In this document: positions 7,593-16,631 of the stretch, in pieces | Numbering within the stretch: the first letter of the stretch is position 1 | Layout of the letters: each line of letters begins with the position of its first letter | Source of the DNA: Fluviicola sp. | Lineage (GTDB): Bacteria > Bacteroidota > Bacteroidia > Flavobacteriales_D > Crocinitomicaceae | DNA: 64,000 nucleotides | Assembly (NCBI RefSeq): GCF_029266855.1 | Contig: NZ_JAQSWB010000008.1 | Span: 62,001 to 126,000 of the forward strand | Direction: 5' to 3' | Notes under the pieces: model-generated | What the model saw: only the letters and a program-made list of their open reading frames with translations | What the model was told of the DNA's origin: nothing | Databases searched by the model: none | Program-made: the position numbers and the translations under genes

Positions 7593-9467
7593 CTATTTTT
7601 TATCTAACACACTGTATTCCGAGTTGTTTGAAATAAATTCGGGAACAACATCTTTCATTAACTGAACCAGGGCAAAGTTGTCCGCTTTACCGACTGCATC
7701 CAAAAGATCTTTAATGACCTGATAGACCTTTTCATCTATTTCTCTTTCAGACGCGATTAAAATCTTCGGGTGATGTGTTTCCTGGACATTTTCAGCATCG
7801 TTCAATAATTCTTCGTAAAGTTTCTCTCCGGGTCTGAGTCCTGAGAACTTGATTTCAATGTCTTTTCCCAGTTCCAATCCTGACAACTGGATCATTTTTT
7901 TGGCCAGGTCAACTATTCGCACGGATTTCCCCATGTCAAAAACATAAATCTCACCGCCGCTTCCCATGATTCCTGCCTCCAGAACCAATTGGCAAGCTTC
8001 GGGAATGGTCATAAAATAACGCGTAATGCGTTCATCTGTTACGGTAACCGGGCCTCCCTGTTCAATTTGCCTTCTGAATAAAGGAATAACGGAACCGTTT
8101 GATCCCAAAACATTTCCAAAGCGTGTGGTGATGAATTGTGTTTGTCCGTTATTTGCTGCCTGGGCAATAATTTCAGCGATCCGTTTACTGGCTCCCATCA
8201 CATTGGTGGGATTTACAGCTTTATCCGTTGAGATCATAACAAATTTGTGAACGGCTTTTTTATTCGACAGGTCAACCAAAATCTTTGTCCCTTTTACGTT
8301 GTTCCTTACCGCTTCCGATGGATTCATCTCCATCATCGGCACATGCTTGTAAGCAGCTGCGTGAAAGATCCAGGAAGGTTTAAACGTATCGAACAGGACT
8401 TCCATTCGTTCTTCATTGCAAATGTCTCCGATCACAATTTCAAATGGCGGAATATCTTTTAGCTGCCTGAGTTCAAATTCCAAATCGTACAATGCAGATT
8501 CAGCCTGATCGAGCAACACTACCAATTTAGGACGGTATTCCAATACCTGGCGAACTATCCCTGAACCAATAGAACCCGCTGCTCCCGTAACGAGAATTAC
8601 CTGATTTGCCAAGCCATCAGCCAATTTCTCCTGATTAAGGACAATAGGTGTTCTCCCTAAGAGATCTTCAATGTTTACCTGCGCTATCTGATTCGCGGTA
8701 AATGCTCCGTTGATCCAGCTTTTGGGGCTGGGAACCTTTTTCACCTCTACCCCGCTTTCAATACATTTCTCCACGATATTGCTTCTGCGCTCAGGATCTA
8801 AATTTTGTATCGCGATAATAACCTGGTAAATTTTATTCTTCTGAAGAATTTCTGCAAGCTTAGAACTATGAAACACTTCAACCCCTTCGATCCTGTTTCC
8901 GGAGATTCGGCTATTGTCATCCACAAAGCCAAAAACCTTTAAGTTGATCCGCACATCCTTCTCAATGATCCTTTTTGCAATCAACCCGGAAACTCCGGCA
9001 CCATAAATCAGAACCAGTTTTTGTTCGCTGCTTGATTTTACGGATTCCAGGTATAACAACTTGACAACAAACCTTGAAACTGCAAGGAAAAAGAAACAAA
9101 AAACGTATTCGATCACAACAATAGAGATCGGAAAAAGATAATAGCCGTCAATCCAGTTAAAGCGAATAATACCAAGAATAACAAAAACAACGGAAGTCGT
9201 TGTAGTTGCTAAAAACAAACGCTTAAAATCAGATGTTGAGGTATGACGGACAATTCCTTTCTGAATTCCAAAGGACAGGAAAACGATCAGCCGTACAGCA
9301 AAAAAAACAATAAACGAGTACTTAACAATTTCCAACTCATTTCTCCACTCCGCATCACCTGCTTTGATATCAAAACGAATAAGATAAGCGATCACCAAAG
9401 AAAAGGCCGAAATGAATAAATCAATCAGAATTATAATCCACCGGGGAATATTTTTTTTTGGAAACAT
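7593..9467 (-). CDS. Membrane-bound nucleotide-sugar 4,6-dehydratase/epimerase (FlaA1/CapD/WbpM type)
   Basis: The product (624 aa) has four hydrophobic helices in the first 135 residues, then a CoA-binding-like Rossmann domain (YGAGVSG near 155) and a catalytic extended-SDR domain beginning VTGAAGSIG near 295. The usual SDR tyrosine is replaced by methionine in NVMGASK, as is typical of the large inverting or retaining UDP-GlcNAc 4,6-dehydratases. These enzymes make 4-keto-6-deoxy sugar nucleotides for O-antigen, capsule or glycoprotein glycans. A well-formed promoter lies directly upstream, so the gene may be transcribed separately from the SDR gene before it. Confidence 0.9.
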   Translation of the reverse strand: MFPKKNIPRWIIILIDLFISAFSLVIAYLIRFDIKAGDAEWRNELEIVKYSFIVFFAVRLIVFLSFGIQKGIVRHTSTSDFKRLFLATTTTSVVFVILGIIRFNWIDGYYLFPISIVVIEYVFCFFFLAVSRFVVKLLYLESVKSSSEQKLVLIYGAGVSGLIAKRIIEKDVRINLKVFGFVDDNSRISGNRIEGVEVFHSSKLAEILQKNKIYQVIIAIQNLDPERRSNIVEKCIESGVEVKKVPSPKSWINGAFTANQIAQVNIEDLLGRTPIVLNQEKLADGLANQVILVTGAAGSIGSGIVRQVLEYRPKLVVLLDQAESALYDLEFELRQLKDIPPFEIVIGDICNEERMEVLFDTFKPSWIFHAAAYKHVPMMEMNPSEAVRNNVKGTKILVDLSNKKAVHKFVMISTDKAVNPTNVMGASKRIAEIIAQAANNGQTQFITTRFGNVLGSNGSVIPLFRRQIEQGGPVTVTDERITRYFMTIPEACQLVLEAGIMGSGGEIYVFDMGKSVRIVDLAKKMIQLSGLELGKDIEIKFSGLRPGEKLYEELLNDAENVQETHHPKILIASEREIDEKVYQVIKDLLDAVGKADNFALVQLMKDVVPEFISNNSEYSVLDKK

Positions 9468-9498
9468 TGTTGATCGTGCTATTTGGTTTTGTTCAATA

Positions 9499-9529
9499 CA
9501 AATTTAAGGGAATAAGTCAGGTAAACAAC
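9499..9529 (-). promoter_or_regulatory. Bacteroidota-type promoter for the FlaA1-like gene
   Basis: On the minus strand the sequence reads GTTG, 19 bp, TAAATTTG, a good match to the Bacteroidota consensus TTTG-N19-TAnnTTTG. The -7 box is at 9499-9506 and the -33 box at 9526-9529. Transcription would start near 9494, about 26 nt before the ATG at 9467. It overlaps the end of the upstream SDR gene. This is a sequence match only. Confidence 0.55.
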
Positions 9530-10227
9530 CCGCCATTCAAAGAAATCGATTGCCCGGTTACATAATCCGATTCGTCTTTCAAAAGCCAGTCAATCGCTGC
9601 CAAAACCGTTTCCACACCTCCGAGTTTGTTCTTCGGGATTTGCGAAATGATCTGTTCCTGCATTTCAGCCGAAACTTCAGAAATCATTCCCTGGTCGAAG
9701 TATCCCAGTGCTAACGCATTGCATGTAATCGGCTGACTAGCAAGTTCTTTTGCAATTGTTTTGGTTAAGCCCAAAATCCCGGCTTTACTTGCAGCATAGG
9801 CTGCAGTTCCCGGAACCCCGGTTTGTGCTACAACAGATGAAATATTGATGATCCGTCCAAAATTATTGCTGCGCATAGCCGGAATTAATCCGTGACACAA
9901 TAAGAAAGGAGCAGTTAAATTTACAGCAATCACTTCGTTGAAATCTGCGGAAGAAAGCTTCCAGCTCATCCCGTTTTTCGAAATCCCTGCATTATTGATA
10001 AGCACATCTACTTTTCCGAAATTGGCAAGCACACTTGATACCAGATTTTTAACCTGGTTCTCATCCCGCAAATCAGCTTTAAACCAAGCGTGTTCGCAAT
10101 CCACATCAAACGGATCCTGCTGGAATGTATGCAACGCCAATTTCACATCCTGCTTTTCAAAATGCTTCACCATTGCAGAACCTAATCCACCGGTTGCACC
10201 GGTAATCATGACTACTTTTTTATCCAT
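9517..10227 (-). CDS. Short-chain dehydrogenase/reductase, 3-oxoacyl-ACP reductase (FabG)-like
   Basis: A classical SDR of 236 aa. The NAD(P) motif TGATGGLG is at residues 9-16, NNAG near 80, the catalytic Ser in INISSV near 132 and YAASK near 145. The C-terminal half has TCNALALGYFDQGM, where FabG proteins carry a PG motif. Although FabG-like, it sits between a FemAB-like transferase and a sugar-nucleotide dehydratase, so a role in making a modified acyl or sugar substituent for a surface polymer is as likely as fatty-acid synthesis. It overlaps the gene upstream by 16 bp. Confidence 0.85.
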   Translation of the reverse strand: MDKKVVMITGATGGLGSAMVKHFEKQDVKLALHTFQQDPFDVDCEHAWFKADLRDENQVKNLVSSVLANFGKVDVLINNAGISKNGMSWKLSSADFNEVIAVNLTAPFLLCHGLIPAMRSNNFGRIINISSVVAQTGVPGTAAYAASKAGILGLTKTIAKELASQPITCNALALGYFDQGMISEVSAEMQEQIISQIPKNKLGGVETVLAAIDWLLKDESDYVTGQSISLNGGLFT

Positions 10228-11084
10228 TTATCTCGTATCGTTTTAAGCATTCTCCACCACAAAGGAGCATTATTCCAGCTCAATTGCGAATATACAACAT
10301 CTTCCGCGCCGAAATTCAAATTAAATCTCCGGACAGATTCTACATTTGAACCTCCAAAATCAAAGACTTTTCCTTTGGAACCGGCATCTTCAATTGCAGT
10401 CAGCATCAGTTTGTACATTCCTCCTGATTTCTTTGCTTCCTCAGTTGTTGTTCCTTTCAAATAAAGCACCGTTGAATCCGATTCCAGCGTCCAAACTCCT
10501 CCAAGCCATTCATCGTTCCTATATAAATTGTATTGTTCCAGGCGCTTATCTTTATAAGCGGTAACAAGTTTCTCCAGGATCGGAAGGGTTTGCTCATTGA
10601 TTCCATGAATGCGATTCAACAATTCATTTCTCAGCAAATTCAGCATCAGGGGAATATTCTCCTCTTTCTTCACAGCAAATTCAGCCGATTTATTTAAAGA
10701 TCTTTTGGCCTGCTGATTTAACTTCAATTTCCCGGGGACCAGGTTTTGGTAAATACGTTGATCCAGACTAAACCCCTTTCCTACCTGGAGATCTGCAACC
10801 TGAAATTCACTTTTCAATGCTTTCAGAATCTGCTCTTCCGGAACAGGATCACCAATCCATTCCATAAAACGATTAAAAAACGGGGTTACCAAAATTTTCA
10901 CTCCGCCTTTCACGACATACGGACAAGCCATCCCCGATTTAAAGTTGCCGGTATACAAAACCACCCAATTTTCAGCAGTTGCATCCAGGTAAGCTGACTC
11001 TGAGAATACAGAAGCACTACTCGATGAAACCAGTTCATCCCATCGTCTCTTTTCCTCTTCAGAATTTACGCTTACAAACTGCAT
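10212..11084 (-). CDS. FemAB/GNAT-like acyltransferase
   Basis: A 290-aa cytoplasmic protein without signal peptide. The second half shows GNAT/FemAB-like features: a YNLYRNDEWLGGVWTLESD beta block followed by KGTTTEEAKKSGGMYKLML and the terminal FDFGGSNVESVRRFNLNFGA, the pattern seen in FemAB-like proteins of polysaccharide clusters, where GG-S precedes a basic helix. Such enzymes transfer an aminoacyl or acyl group to a cell-surface polymer precursor. It overlaps the deacetylase gene by 13 bp and the SDR gene by 16 bp, so the three are surely co-translated. The specific substrate is unknown. Confidence 0.6.
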   Translation of the reverse strand: MQFVSVNSEEEKRRWDELVSSSSASVFSESAYLDATAENWVVLYTGNFKSGMACPYVVKGGVKILVTPFFNRFMEWIGDPVPEEQILKALKSEFQVADLQVGKGFSLDQRIYQNLVPGKLKLNQQAKRSLNKSAEFAVKKEENIPLMLNLLRNELLNRIHGINEQTLPILEKLVTAYKDKRLEQYNLYRNDEWLGGVWTLESDSTVLYLKGTTTEEAKKSGGMYKLMLTAIEDAGSKGKVFDFGGSNVESVRRFNLNFGAEDVVYSQLSWNNAPLWWRMLKTIRDKWIKK

Positions 11085-12064
11085 GATTGATAATTAATGA
11101 ATTTATAGACCGTTTTCGTCTTTGAAATGAACGATTCCAATTCCTTTAATGAATAATTGGTCATTCCTTTCGGGTGACCGATCACTACGAAAACCGGTAC
11201 CTGCTTAGCCTGATAACACCTTGCCTGCTTTTTTAACTGTGAAGCATAATATCCGTCAGAACTTACGTGATTCCATGTTTTATGAAGTAAAACGGACTTT
11301 TTCCTTCCCGGCTGAGCCAAAAAAGAGCCATCTCCGATCATTTTATGATCACCAGGATTCAATCTTCCCAAAATGTACAAACGCCAATAGAATAAAGGAG
11401 AAAATTCCCAGGAAGAGATCGGAATTTCCAGGAAATATCCGTTTTCCTCTGCCTTCGTGACATCTGACTGGAACCTGTAAGGTTTACCAAAAGGCTGCAC
11501 ATTGGTAAAATCGAACTGATAGTGTTCGGATTCGAACTTCCCGCCAGGAAATACTGTTGAATCCTTCTCGATTTCAAGGTCCTGAAAAACCTTTTCAATT
11601 TGTTCAAAGGGCTGAATACACCAGCCTCCCGCACGATAAGTACTTGGCTTCTTTCCCGTCAGATCCGTTAAGAATCCATGGTATTTTCGCACAATCGCTT
11701 CAGCTTCTGCATCCGGAAAATCCGAAAGTTTATAGCAACCATCGGTTACCACCAGCCATTTTTTTCCATCGTAGCGGGATTTTTCCCAATGCGGATGAAT
11801 ATGCAATTGGATTTCACAGTTCAAATTTTGCATTTCCTGCAACTGAGCAACAATTTGCCTGAAATCAGTTTCCAGGTTTGGGTATTGATCTTTGTATTCC
11901 TGAAGCTTGATCAAAAATCCTACATCTACAAAAAACACCATCGGAACCTGGTGTTTCTTTGCTATTGCCAACAGTCGATCACTTGGTTCAATCATGCATT
12001 TTTGCACGCTTCCGGTGCTTGTTCCAAAAAACAATTCGTAATCAAATGTCAGAATCACCTGCAT
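11072..12064 (-). CDS. Polysaccharide deacetylase-like (NodB-superfamily) protein
   Basis: A 330-aa protein whose N-terminus LTFDYELFFG corresponds to the TFDD motif of carbohydrate-esterase 4/NodB enzymes, with Y-E following the first Asp. The metal-binding histidines appear as LHIHPHW near residue 105, the conserved Arg in TYRAGG near 160, and a late histidine in VIGHPKG near 300. No signal peptide is present, so the substrate is probably a cytoplasmic lipid-linked or nucleotide precursor. It is the first gene of the tight three-gene set. A near-consensus promoter (TTCG, 19 bp, TATCTTCG; 12069-12099) stops 4 nt before the ATG. Confidence 0.7.
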   Translation of the reverse strand: MQVILTFDYELFFGTSTGSVQKCMIEPSDRLLAIAKKHQVPMVFFVDVGFLIKLQEYKDQYPNLETDFRQIVAQLQEMQNLNCEIQLHIHPHWEKSRYDGKKWLVVTDGCYKLSDFPDAEAEAIVRKYHGFLTDLTGKKPSTYRAGGWCIQPFEQIEKVFQDLEIEKDSTVFPGGKFESEHYQFDFTNVQPFGKPYRFQSDVTKAEENGYFLEIPISSWEFSPLFYWRLYILGRLNPGDHKMIGDGSFLAQPGRKKSVLLHKTWNHVSSDGYYASQLKKQARCYQAKQVPVFVVIGHPKGMTNYSLKELESFISKTKTVYKFINYQSCSL

Positions 12065-12143
12065 ATTGCGAAGATAGCATAATCCGTTTGGTTTGCGAAT
12101 TAGCCGGCTGTTTTTCCAAAATGTGTTGTATTTTAGTCGAAAT

Positions 12144-12198
12144 TGGACAGTAAGATTCTTAAGATGTCAGGATATTAAGAATTGAATCCTGTAGTCCT
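12144..12198 (+). repeat. Octad element, asymmetric, in the CYTH gene leader
   Basis: Arm A cores are TGGAC at 12144, AAGAT at 12152, AAGAT at 12161, AGGAT at 12169 and AAGAA at 12177 (steps 8, 9, 8, 8). Arm B keeps only two clear cores, ATCCT at 12186 and GTCCT at 12194, with almost no loop. It ends 12 nt before the CYTH start codon. It looks like a partly eroded member of the family. Confidence 0.65.
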
Positions 12199-12210
12199 GA
12201 AATATATCAA

Positions 12211-12663
12211 ATGAAAGAAATCGAGCGGAAATATTTAGTTGGTGAGACAATACTTGATGTTGTCAAATACCTGCAATCGAAAAAAATAAGGCAAGGATAT
12301 ATTTCGGACTTGGATGGCAAAACAGTCCGGGTGCGTACAAAAGGTGATAAAGGATACCTGACGATCAAAGGAAAAACGATCGGTATTTCAAGAGATGAGT
12401 TTGAATATGAAATTCCTTTCGAGGATGCGAACCAGTTACTGGCAGATTTCTGTGCAAAAGTCCTGGAAAAAGAACGCTATGAACTGATCGTAGGTGAAAA
12501 GAAATGGGAAGTTGATATTTTCCACGGCAAGCTTGAAGGACTGATGATTGCTGAGATCGAACTGGAGTCAGAAGATGAAACTTTTGAACTTCCGAATTGG
12601 ATTGAGAAAGAGGTCAGTTCCGATATTCAGTATTATAATTCAAAATTGATAGAAAAAGCATAA
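12211..12663 (+). CDS. CYTH-domain protein (triphosphate tunnel metalloenzyme)
   Basis: A stand-alone 150-aa CYTH domain. The diagnostic ExExK signature opens the protein (EIERK at residues 3-7), followed by alternating basic and acidic strands such as TVRVRTKGDKGYLTIKG and EFEYEIP that line the tunnel. Bacterial single-domain members hydrolyse inorganic triphosphate or similar polyphosphates; adenylate cyclase activity is known only for some class IV members. It is monocistronic between an octad element and a strong terminator. Confidence 0.9.
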   Translation: MKEIERKYLVGETILDVVKYLQSKKIRQGYISDLDGKTVRVRTKGDKGYLTIKGKTIGISRDEFEYEIPFEDANQLLADFCAKVLEKERYELIVGEKKWEVDIFHGKLEGLMIAEIELESEDETFELPNWIEKEVSSDIQYYNSKLIEKA

Positions 12664-12698
12664 AAAAAAGGGGAGCGATGCATCGCTCCCCTTTTTTT
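12663..12698. terminator. Perfect 36-bp palindromic bidirectional terminator
   Basis: Seven A residues, then GGGGAGCGATG, are followed without spacer by the exact reverse complement, ending in seven T residues. The centre lies between 12680 and 12681. It separates the convergent CYTH gene (+) from the gene at 12700 (-). Confidence 0.9.
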
Positions 12699-12699
12699 C

Positions 12700-13347
12700 T
12701 TATTTATTCAATTCCTTCTCAATTTCACCGAAGAAGTAAATACATGTGCTTCTTCCCCACCAATATGGTTTATCTACATCCGTAGAAGTAACCAGATCGT
12801 ATTTCACTTTGGCTTTTTCAAAATATGTTTTTGCATTTTTTGCACCTCCGCCAAACATTTTAGGAGTATAAAAAGTAGAAATACCTTTCAACAAATAGAT
12901 ATGCGGATTATTCTCATTGATCGCTTTTGCCGATTTCAGATTCTCATCAAAGATCTTTCCGTATTTCTGCCAGCGGTTTTCAGGATCGGCACCAATCCGT
13001 GCGTTTGCAATCAGCGCTTTCATGATATGAACCTCATCTGTTAAGGGACACGTTTCTATTTTCGCCATTTGCTCTTCCGCATTATCAACCAGCGCATCTT
13101 TGATTGCCAAGGTCGGTTCGAAGTACGACATCTGGATACACGAGTATGCATAGTAATAAGCCGGCATCCAATTTTCAGGATATTTTCCTTTTACCAGAGC
13201 TAACTGATCTGACTTTGCCTTCCAGCCTTCCAAGGTATAAGTGGAATCAAAGGTTGCACAAATAGGCTCCAATTCTTTTTTAATCTCATCTTGAGCATTT
13301 GCTTGTAGTGTAAATGCTAAAACCACCGCGAGGATTACTTGTTTCAT
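12700..13347 (-). CDS. Periplasmic protein of unknown function paired with a TonB receptor
   Basis: A 215-aa protein with a clear signal peptide (MKQVILAVVLAFTLQANAQ). The body is helical with aromatic-rich segments (NWMPAYYYAYSCIQMSYFE, FGGGAKNAKTYFEKAK) that resemble degenerate TPR helices, but I do not recognise a named family. It starts 9 nt after the TonB receptor gene on the same strand, so the two are surely one transcript. A role as a periplasmic accessory of that receptor is inferred from position only. Confidence 0.65.
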   Translation of the reverse strand: MKQVILAVVLAFTLQANAQDEIKKELEPICATFDSTYTLEGWKAKSDQLALVKGKYPENWMPAYYYAYSCIQMSYFEPTLAIKDALVDNAEEQMAKIETCPLTDEVHIMKALIANARIGADPENRWQKYGKIFDENLKSAKAINENNPHIYLLKGISTFYTPKMFGGGAKNAKTYFEKAKVKYDLVTSTDVDKPYWWGRSTCIYFFGEIEKELNK

Positions 13348-13356
13348 AGTCTATAA

Positions 13357-15501
13357 TTAAAGTTCGTCTTTGTTAAATTCTTTCAGTGACATATTGAATC
13401 CGAAGAAGATATTGAAATAAAACGGAGGTTTTACATCATATCTCTGGGTTCCGTCGTAGCTGTATCTGTATCCCAACACATTGTGTTGGTTGGTAATATT
13501 GTCTAAGCTAATATAAAAGACCGTAAACATCTTTTTAATTGTTGTTAAATATGCTGCTGTGAAAGCCAAATTGTGGTAATCCGGTGAGCGATCTCCAAGG
13601 AAACGCGTGCTCGTCGGATTGTAATACGGTCTTCCGCTGGCATAGCTGTACGTCATTGAGAAACTGGTTTGCAGTTTCATGGAGAAGTACTTCATTACTA
13701 CATTCAAATTGTGGTCGGAAACATAATCCGGAGTGACTTTGCTGATGTAGTTCTGATACAAACGTTTAGTATCTATGTAACTGTAAGAAATCCAGTAATC
13801 AAAGTTTTTGATACTTTTCTTATCTCTCCAGAACACATCAATTCCCTGTGCATATCCTGAACCACTGTTATCCACCATTCCATAATTGAAACGGAAAGCA
13901 TTTGGTGTATAAGCAACTCCCTGCTCCCTGATCAGCTGATCGTAAGACTTATAATATCCTTCGAGTCGGAAAATACGATTCTTGGCAAGAATCTGGTAAT
14001 TTGCCATTAAGTGTAATGCCCTTTGAAAATCCGGCCGGTAGCCCTGCATCAGGTAATTTTGTGAAGCCAGCTGGTAAAAATAACCCGAGGCGAAAGAGAT
14101 TTGGCTGGTTTTACCGGTTTTGACAGCCATTGCCAGACGTGGAGAAATATTTCCTTTGGCCAGCAGTTTGGAATATTCTGCCCGAACTCCCGGCTTGATC
14201 GCAAAATTTCGGAATGGAATAATATCCGCTTCAACATATCCAGCACTGAGCATTTCCGAAAACCCACCGATTAATGTGTCAAATGTCTGACCATATTGAA
14301 AATGTTGCAACTCCGTTCCGATCACCATTTTGAAGCGGTTTCCGGCTGTGTAAACCATTTCTCCGCGTCCCTGCACCCGTTTATCGGTTCTTGTAGAAAC
14401 CAGTGTATCCCAGGTAATATCATCGTCATTGTTGCTTAATGAAAAACCTACATAATAAAGCCACTTATCGTTGATGAAGTTTTTGAAGGTCGTATTGACA
14501 TATGTATTCTGGTTCTTCAGCCCGAATTTCATGCTTGCTCCTGCCACTTCCGGATTTGGAATTTCCAGACCGGAGCTATTATACGTTTGATTGAAGGTCG
14601 TTTTGAACATTCCTCTCGTAGATGTCTTTGCCACATAACGTCCGGAAAAACCGAATCCCTGAGGGGCTTCATAAAACTTTACGTTAGCCTTAGCCAATGC
14701 CAGGAAGGGAGATAAATTTTGATAATACCCGGTAAATTCCACTGCACTGCTCTCCATTAATTTGGTACCGCCCAAAAAGATTCCTGCAAAGTTTGCACCG
14801 ATATTGATGTTGGTCTGATCCGGAAGGTCCAGGGTACTTAAATCCAAAACGGAAGACAATGCCTGTCCGTAACGAGCGGTATAACCACCTGTACTGAAAG
14901 CTGTCCCTTTGAATTGAAAGGGATTAAAGCGAGTTCGCTGAGCAACGCCGGGAACCGAACTTCCGAACGCATTTTGTGCAACCAATCCGTCTACAATGAA
15001 AGAGGTTTCACTTACATCTCCACCGCGAACCATTAAACCGGTCTGATCACCGCCATTTCTCTGAACACCGGGTAAGGTTTGAATTGCCCCGGCAATATCT
15101 CCCTGTCCGCCGGCAGTGGTCACAATATCCAAGGGATCCAGAATAGCCACCGAACGATCATTGGAAGCAGACATTGTTCCTGCTGAAATCACTACTTCTT
15201 CAATGGCTTTTGACTGACTCACTTTGATATTCTGAACAAGCGGTGTTCCATTCAGAGTCACCTCGATATTTTGCTCTTCCAATTCGTCTCCACGGATAAC
15301 AAGCGTTTGTTTCCCGGTCATCGAGGTTGTTAATTTGTAAACTCCCTTTTCATTGGATTGTCCGCCATCGGTTGTTCCTTTGACAAAAATGGTAGCCATT
15401 GGAACAGGTTTTCCATTTTGGTTTACAACCGTTCCTTCAATCGTCGTTTGCGCCATCAGACAGGCCGGAATCAGGCCCATAAGCAATAGTAAATACTTCA
15501 T
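13357..15501 (-). CDS. TonB-dependent outer-membrane receptor with carboxypeptidase-regulatory-like domain
   Basis: The product (714 aa) has a signal peptide, then a beta-sandwich CarboxypepD_reg-like domain (TTIEGTVVNQNGKPVPMATI..., residues 19-95). The plug domain follows from about 110 to 210, with GVQRNGGDQTGLMVRGGDVSE. The rest is a 22-strand barrel rich in aromatic residues. It lacks SusC-type extensions and no SusD partner is present, so import of a small ligand such as a siderophore, vitamin B12 or peptide is more likely than glycan uptake. The ligand is not identifiable. Confidence 0.88.
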   Translation of the reverse strand: MKYLLLLMGLIPACLMAQTTIEGTVVNQNGKPVPMATIFVKGTTDGGQSNEKGVYKLTTSMTGKQTLVIRGDELEEQNIEVTLNGTPLVQNIKVSQSKAIEEVVISAGTMSASNDRSVAILDPLDIVTTAGGQGDIAGAIQTLPGVQRNGGDQTGLMVRGGDVSETSFIVDGLVAQNAFGSSVPGVAQRTRFNPFQFKGTAFSTGGYTARYGQALSSVLDLSTLDLPDQTNINIGANFAGIFLGGTKLMESSAVEFTGYYQNLSPFLALAKANVKFYEAPQGFGFSGRYVAKTSTRGMFKTTFNQTYNSSGLEIPNPEVAGASMKFGLKNQNTYVNTTFKNFINDKWLYYVGFSLSNNDDDITWDTLVSTRTDKRVQGRGEMVYTAGNRFKMVIGTELQHFQYGQTFDTLIGGFSEMLSAGYVEADIIPFRNFAIKPGVRAEYSKLLAKGNISPRLAMAVKTGKTSQISFASGYFYQLASQNYLMQGYRPDFQRALHLMANYQILAKNRIFRLEGYYKSYDQLIREQGVAYTPNAFRFNYGMVDNSGSGYAQGIDVFWRDKKSIKNFDYWISYSYIDTKRLYQNYISKVTPDYVSDHNLNVVMKYFSMKLQTSFSMTYSYASGRPYYNPTSTRFLGDRSPDYHNLAFTAAYLTTIKKMFTVFYISLDNITNQHNVLGYRYSYDGTQRYDVKPPFYFNIFFGFNMSLKEFNKDEL

Positions 15502-15592
15502 AATAAAAAATTACGAGGCTAAATTAGATTGAAAAAACAGAAAACGGAGATTAAAATCGGTGAATTGATTTCACAAATCGGTCAACAGCCAT

Positions 15593-15922
15593 TTATAACT
15601 TGTCACTTTCCAGATCGGTTTTTTGGGTATCAAAAACACTTGATCCAACACGAATGGTAAACCATTCAAGAAATAAATCGAGAGTTGGCTTGGGATAATC
15701 TTCATCAGAATCTACCACAGCCAGGCATTCATTTTTCATGATCTTTTTGAAATGCGATTCGATCAATGGCTCATATTCGAAGAAATCTTCTTCTATCAAA
15801 TACAAATTGCCTTCCAAATCATCCGATTCATCGAAATCGAAATCTTCGTCGTGTTGTTTCGCCCAATCACAAAAGGCTTGTTTTGGTTCTACGTAAATGA
15901 ATCCTCTGTTTACTACTTTCAT
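15593..15922 (-). CDS. Small acidic protein of unknown function
   Basis: A 109-aa cytoplasmic protein, strongly acidic, with runs such as DEDFDFDESDDLEGN. There is no signal peptide or membrane segment, and I recognise no family. The open frame is well bounded, begins with MKVVNRGFIYVEPKQ and has codon use like its neighbours. Its ATG lies 7 nt from an octad repeat element, a position shared with several other genes in this window. Confidence 0.55.
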   Translation of the reverse strand: MKVVNRGFIYVEPKQAFCDWAKQHDEDFDFDESDDLEGNLYLIEEDFFEYEPLIESHFKKIMKNECLAVVDSDEDYPKPTLDLFLEWFTIRVGSSVFDTQKTDLESDKL

Positions 15923-15929
15923 CTTTTTA

Positions 15930-16014
15930 TTGATATTAGGACATCCAGATTTTAGGATATTAGGACTTGAATTATTAGTCTTAATATCCTGATGTCTTGA
16001 TGTCTTGAAGTCTT
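15930..16014 (-). repeat. Octad palindromic element, overlapping the 3' end of the next gene
   Basis: Arm A cores TTGAT, AGGAC, CAGAT, AGGAT and AGGAC start at 15930, 15938, 15946, 15954 and 15962, exactly 8 bp apart. Arm B cores GTCTT, ATCCT, GTCTT, GTCTT and GTCTT start at 15978, 15986, 15994, 16002 and 16010, again exactly 8 bp apart. The loop is 11 bp. Arm B runs into the coding end of the gene at 15981-16631 and supplies its last codons and stop. Confidence 0.85.
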
Positions 16015-16631
16015 TTTATTTCCCCTTCTTTAATGGTCGACCAACGTGTTTTTTTTCTTCCGGGAATTTCCACCACATAGATCCAATTCTGATCTTCCTT
16101 TTCTTCGTTTAGTATTCCAACCAGTTTCGCTGCTGCAATTGGAAATTTGGATTCGATATAGACCAGGTGATTTTCTCCGATCAAAAACAAGGAATTTCTA
16201 CTCTGCTTTCTGAATTGGGCTCTGACCTGGTAAGAAACACATTTCGGTCCGTAGCAGTCGAGCCAATTGAAAAATGCATTTTTAGTTCTCAGGCTGTCTT
16301 TAAACTCGTAATGAAGCGCAACGATGCTGTCCTTCTGATTTAAGAGGTACCATTTTTCCATTTTTGAGGGTCCGAAACGATCCGGGAAAAGCAGGCTGTC
16401 CAGCCTAAACCAGGATGCGTCTTTGTAGATTGAGTCAAAAGCTGTGAGGAAATACCCTTTCTTCGGCTTTTCATCTTTGATTTCAATTGTTCCTTTTGAA
16501 TCATCAACGTGATCAAATTTGTCGGAGGTGTGCGAGATATCTTCCAGTGAGAGGGTCTCTTTTTCATTATCCGAACAGGAAACCATCGGCACCAACATAC
16601 ATACAATAACAGCGACTGTGAATAGCTTCAT
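15981..16631 (-). CDS. Predicted lipoprotein of unknown function
   Basis: A 216-aa protein with a signal peptide and lipobox (MVSC, Cys at residue 19), then an acidic linker and a mixed alpha/beta body (GYFLTAFDSIYKDASWFRLD...). I recognise no family. The last 11 or so residues, RLQDIKTSGY and neighbours, are encoded by the octad repeat arm B, so the natural C-terminus has probably been replaced by repeat sequence. Its start overlaps the stop of the threonine aldolase gene by 4 bp, which implies co-translation. Confidence 0.6.
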   Translation of the reverse strand: MKLFTVAVIVCMLVPMVSCSDNEKETLSLEDISHTSDKFDHVDDSKGTIEIKDEKPKKGYFLTAFDSIYKDASWFRLDSLLFPDRFGPSKMEKWYLLNQKDSIVALHYEFKDSLRTKNAFFNWLDCYGPKCVSYQVRAQFRKQSRNSLFLIGENHLVYIESKFPIAAAKLVGILNEEKEDQNWIYVVEIPGRKKTRWSTIKEGEIKRLQDIKTSGY

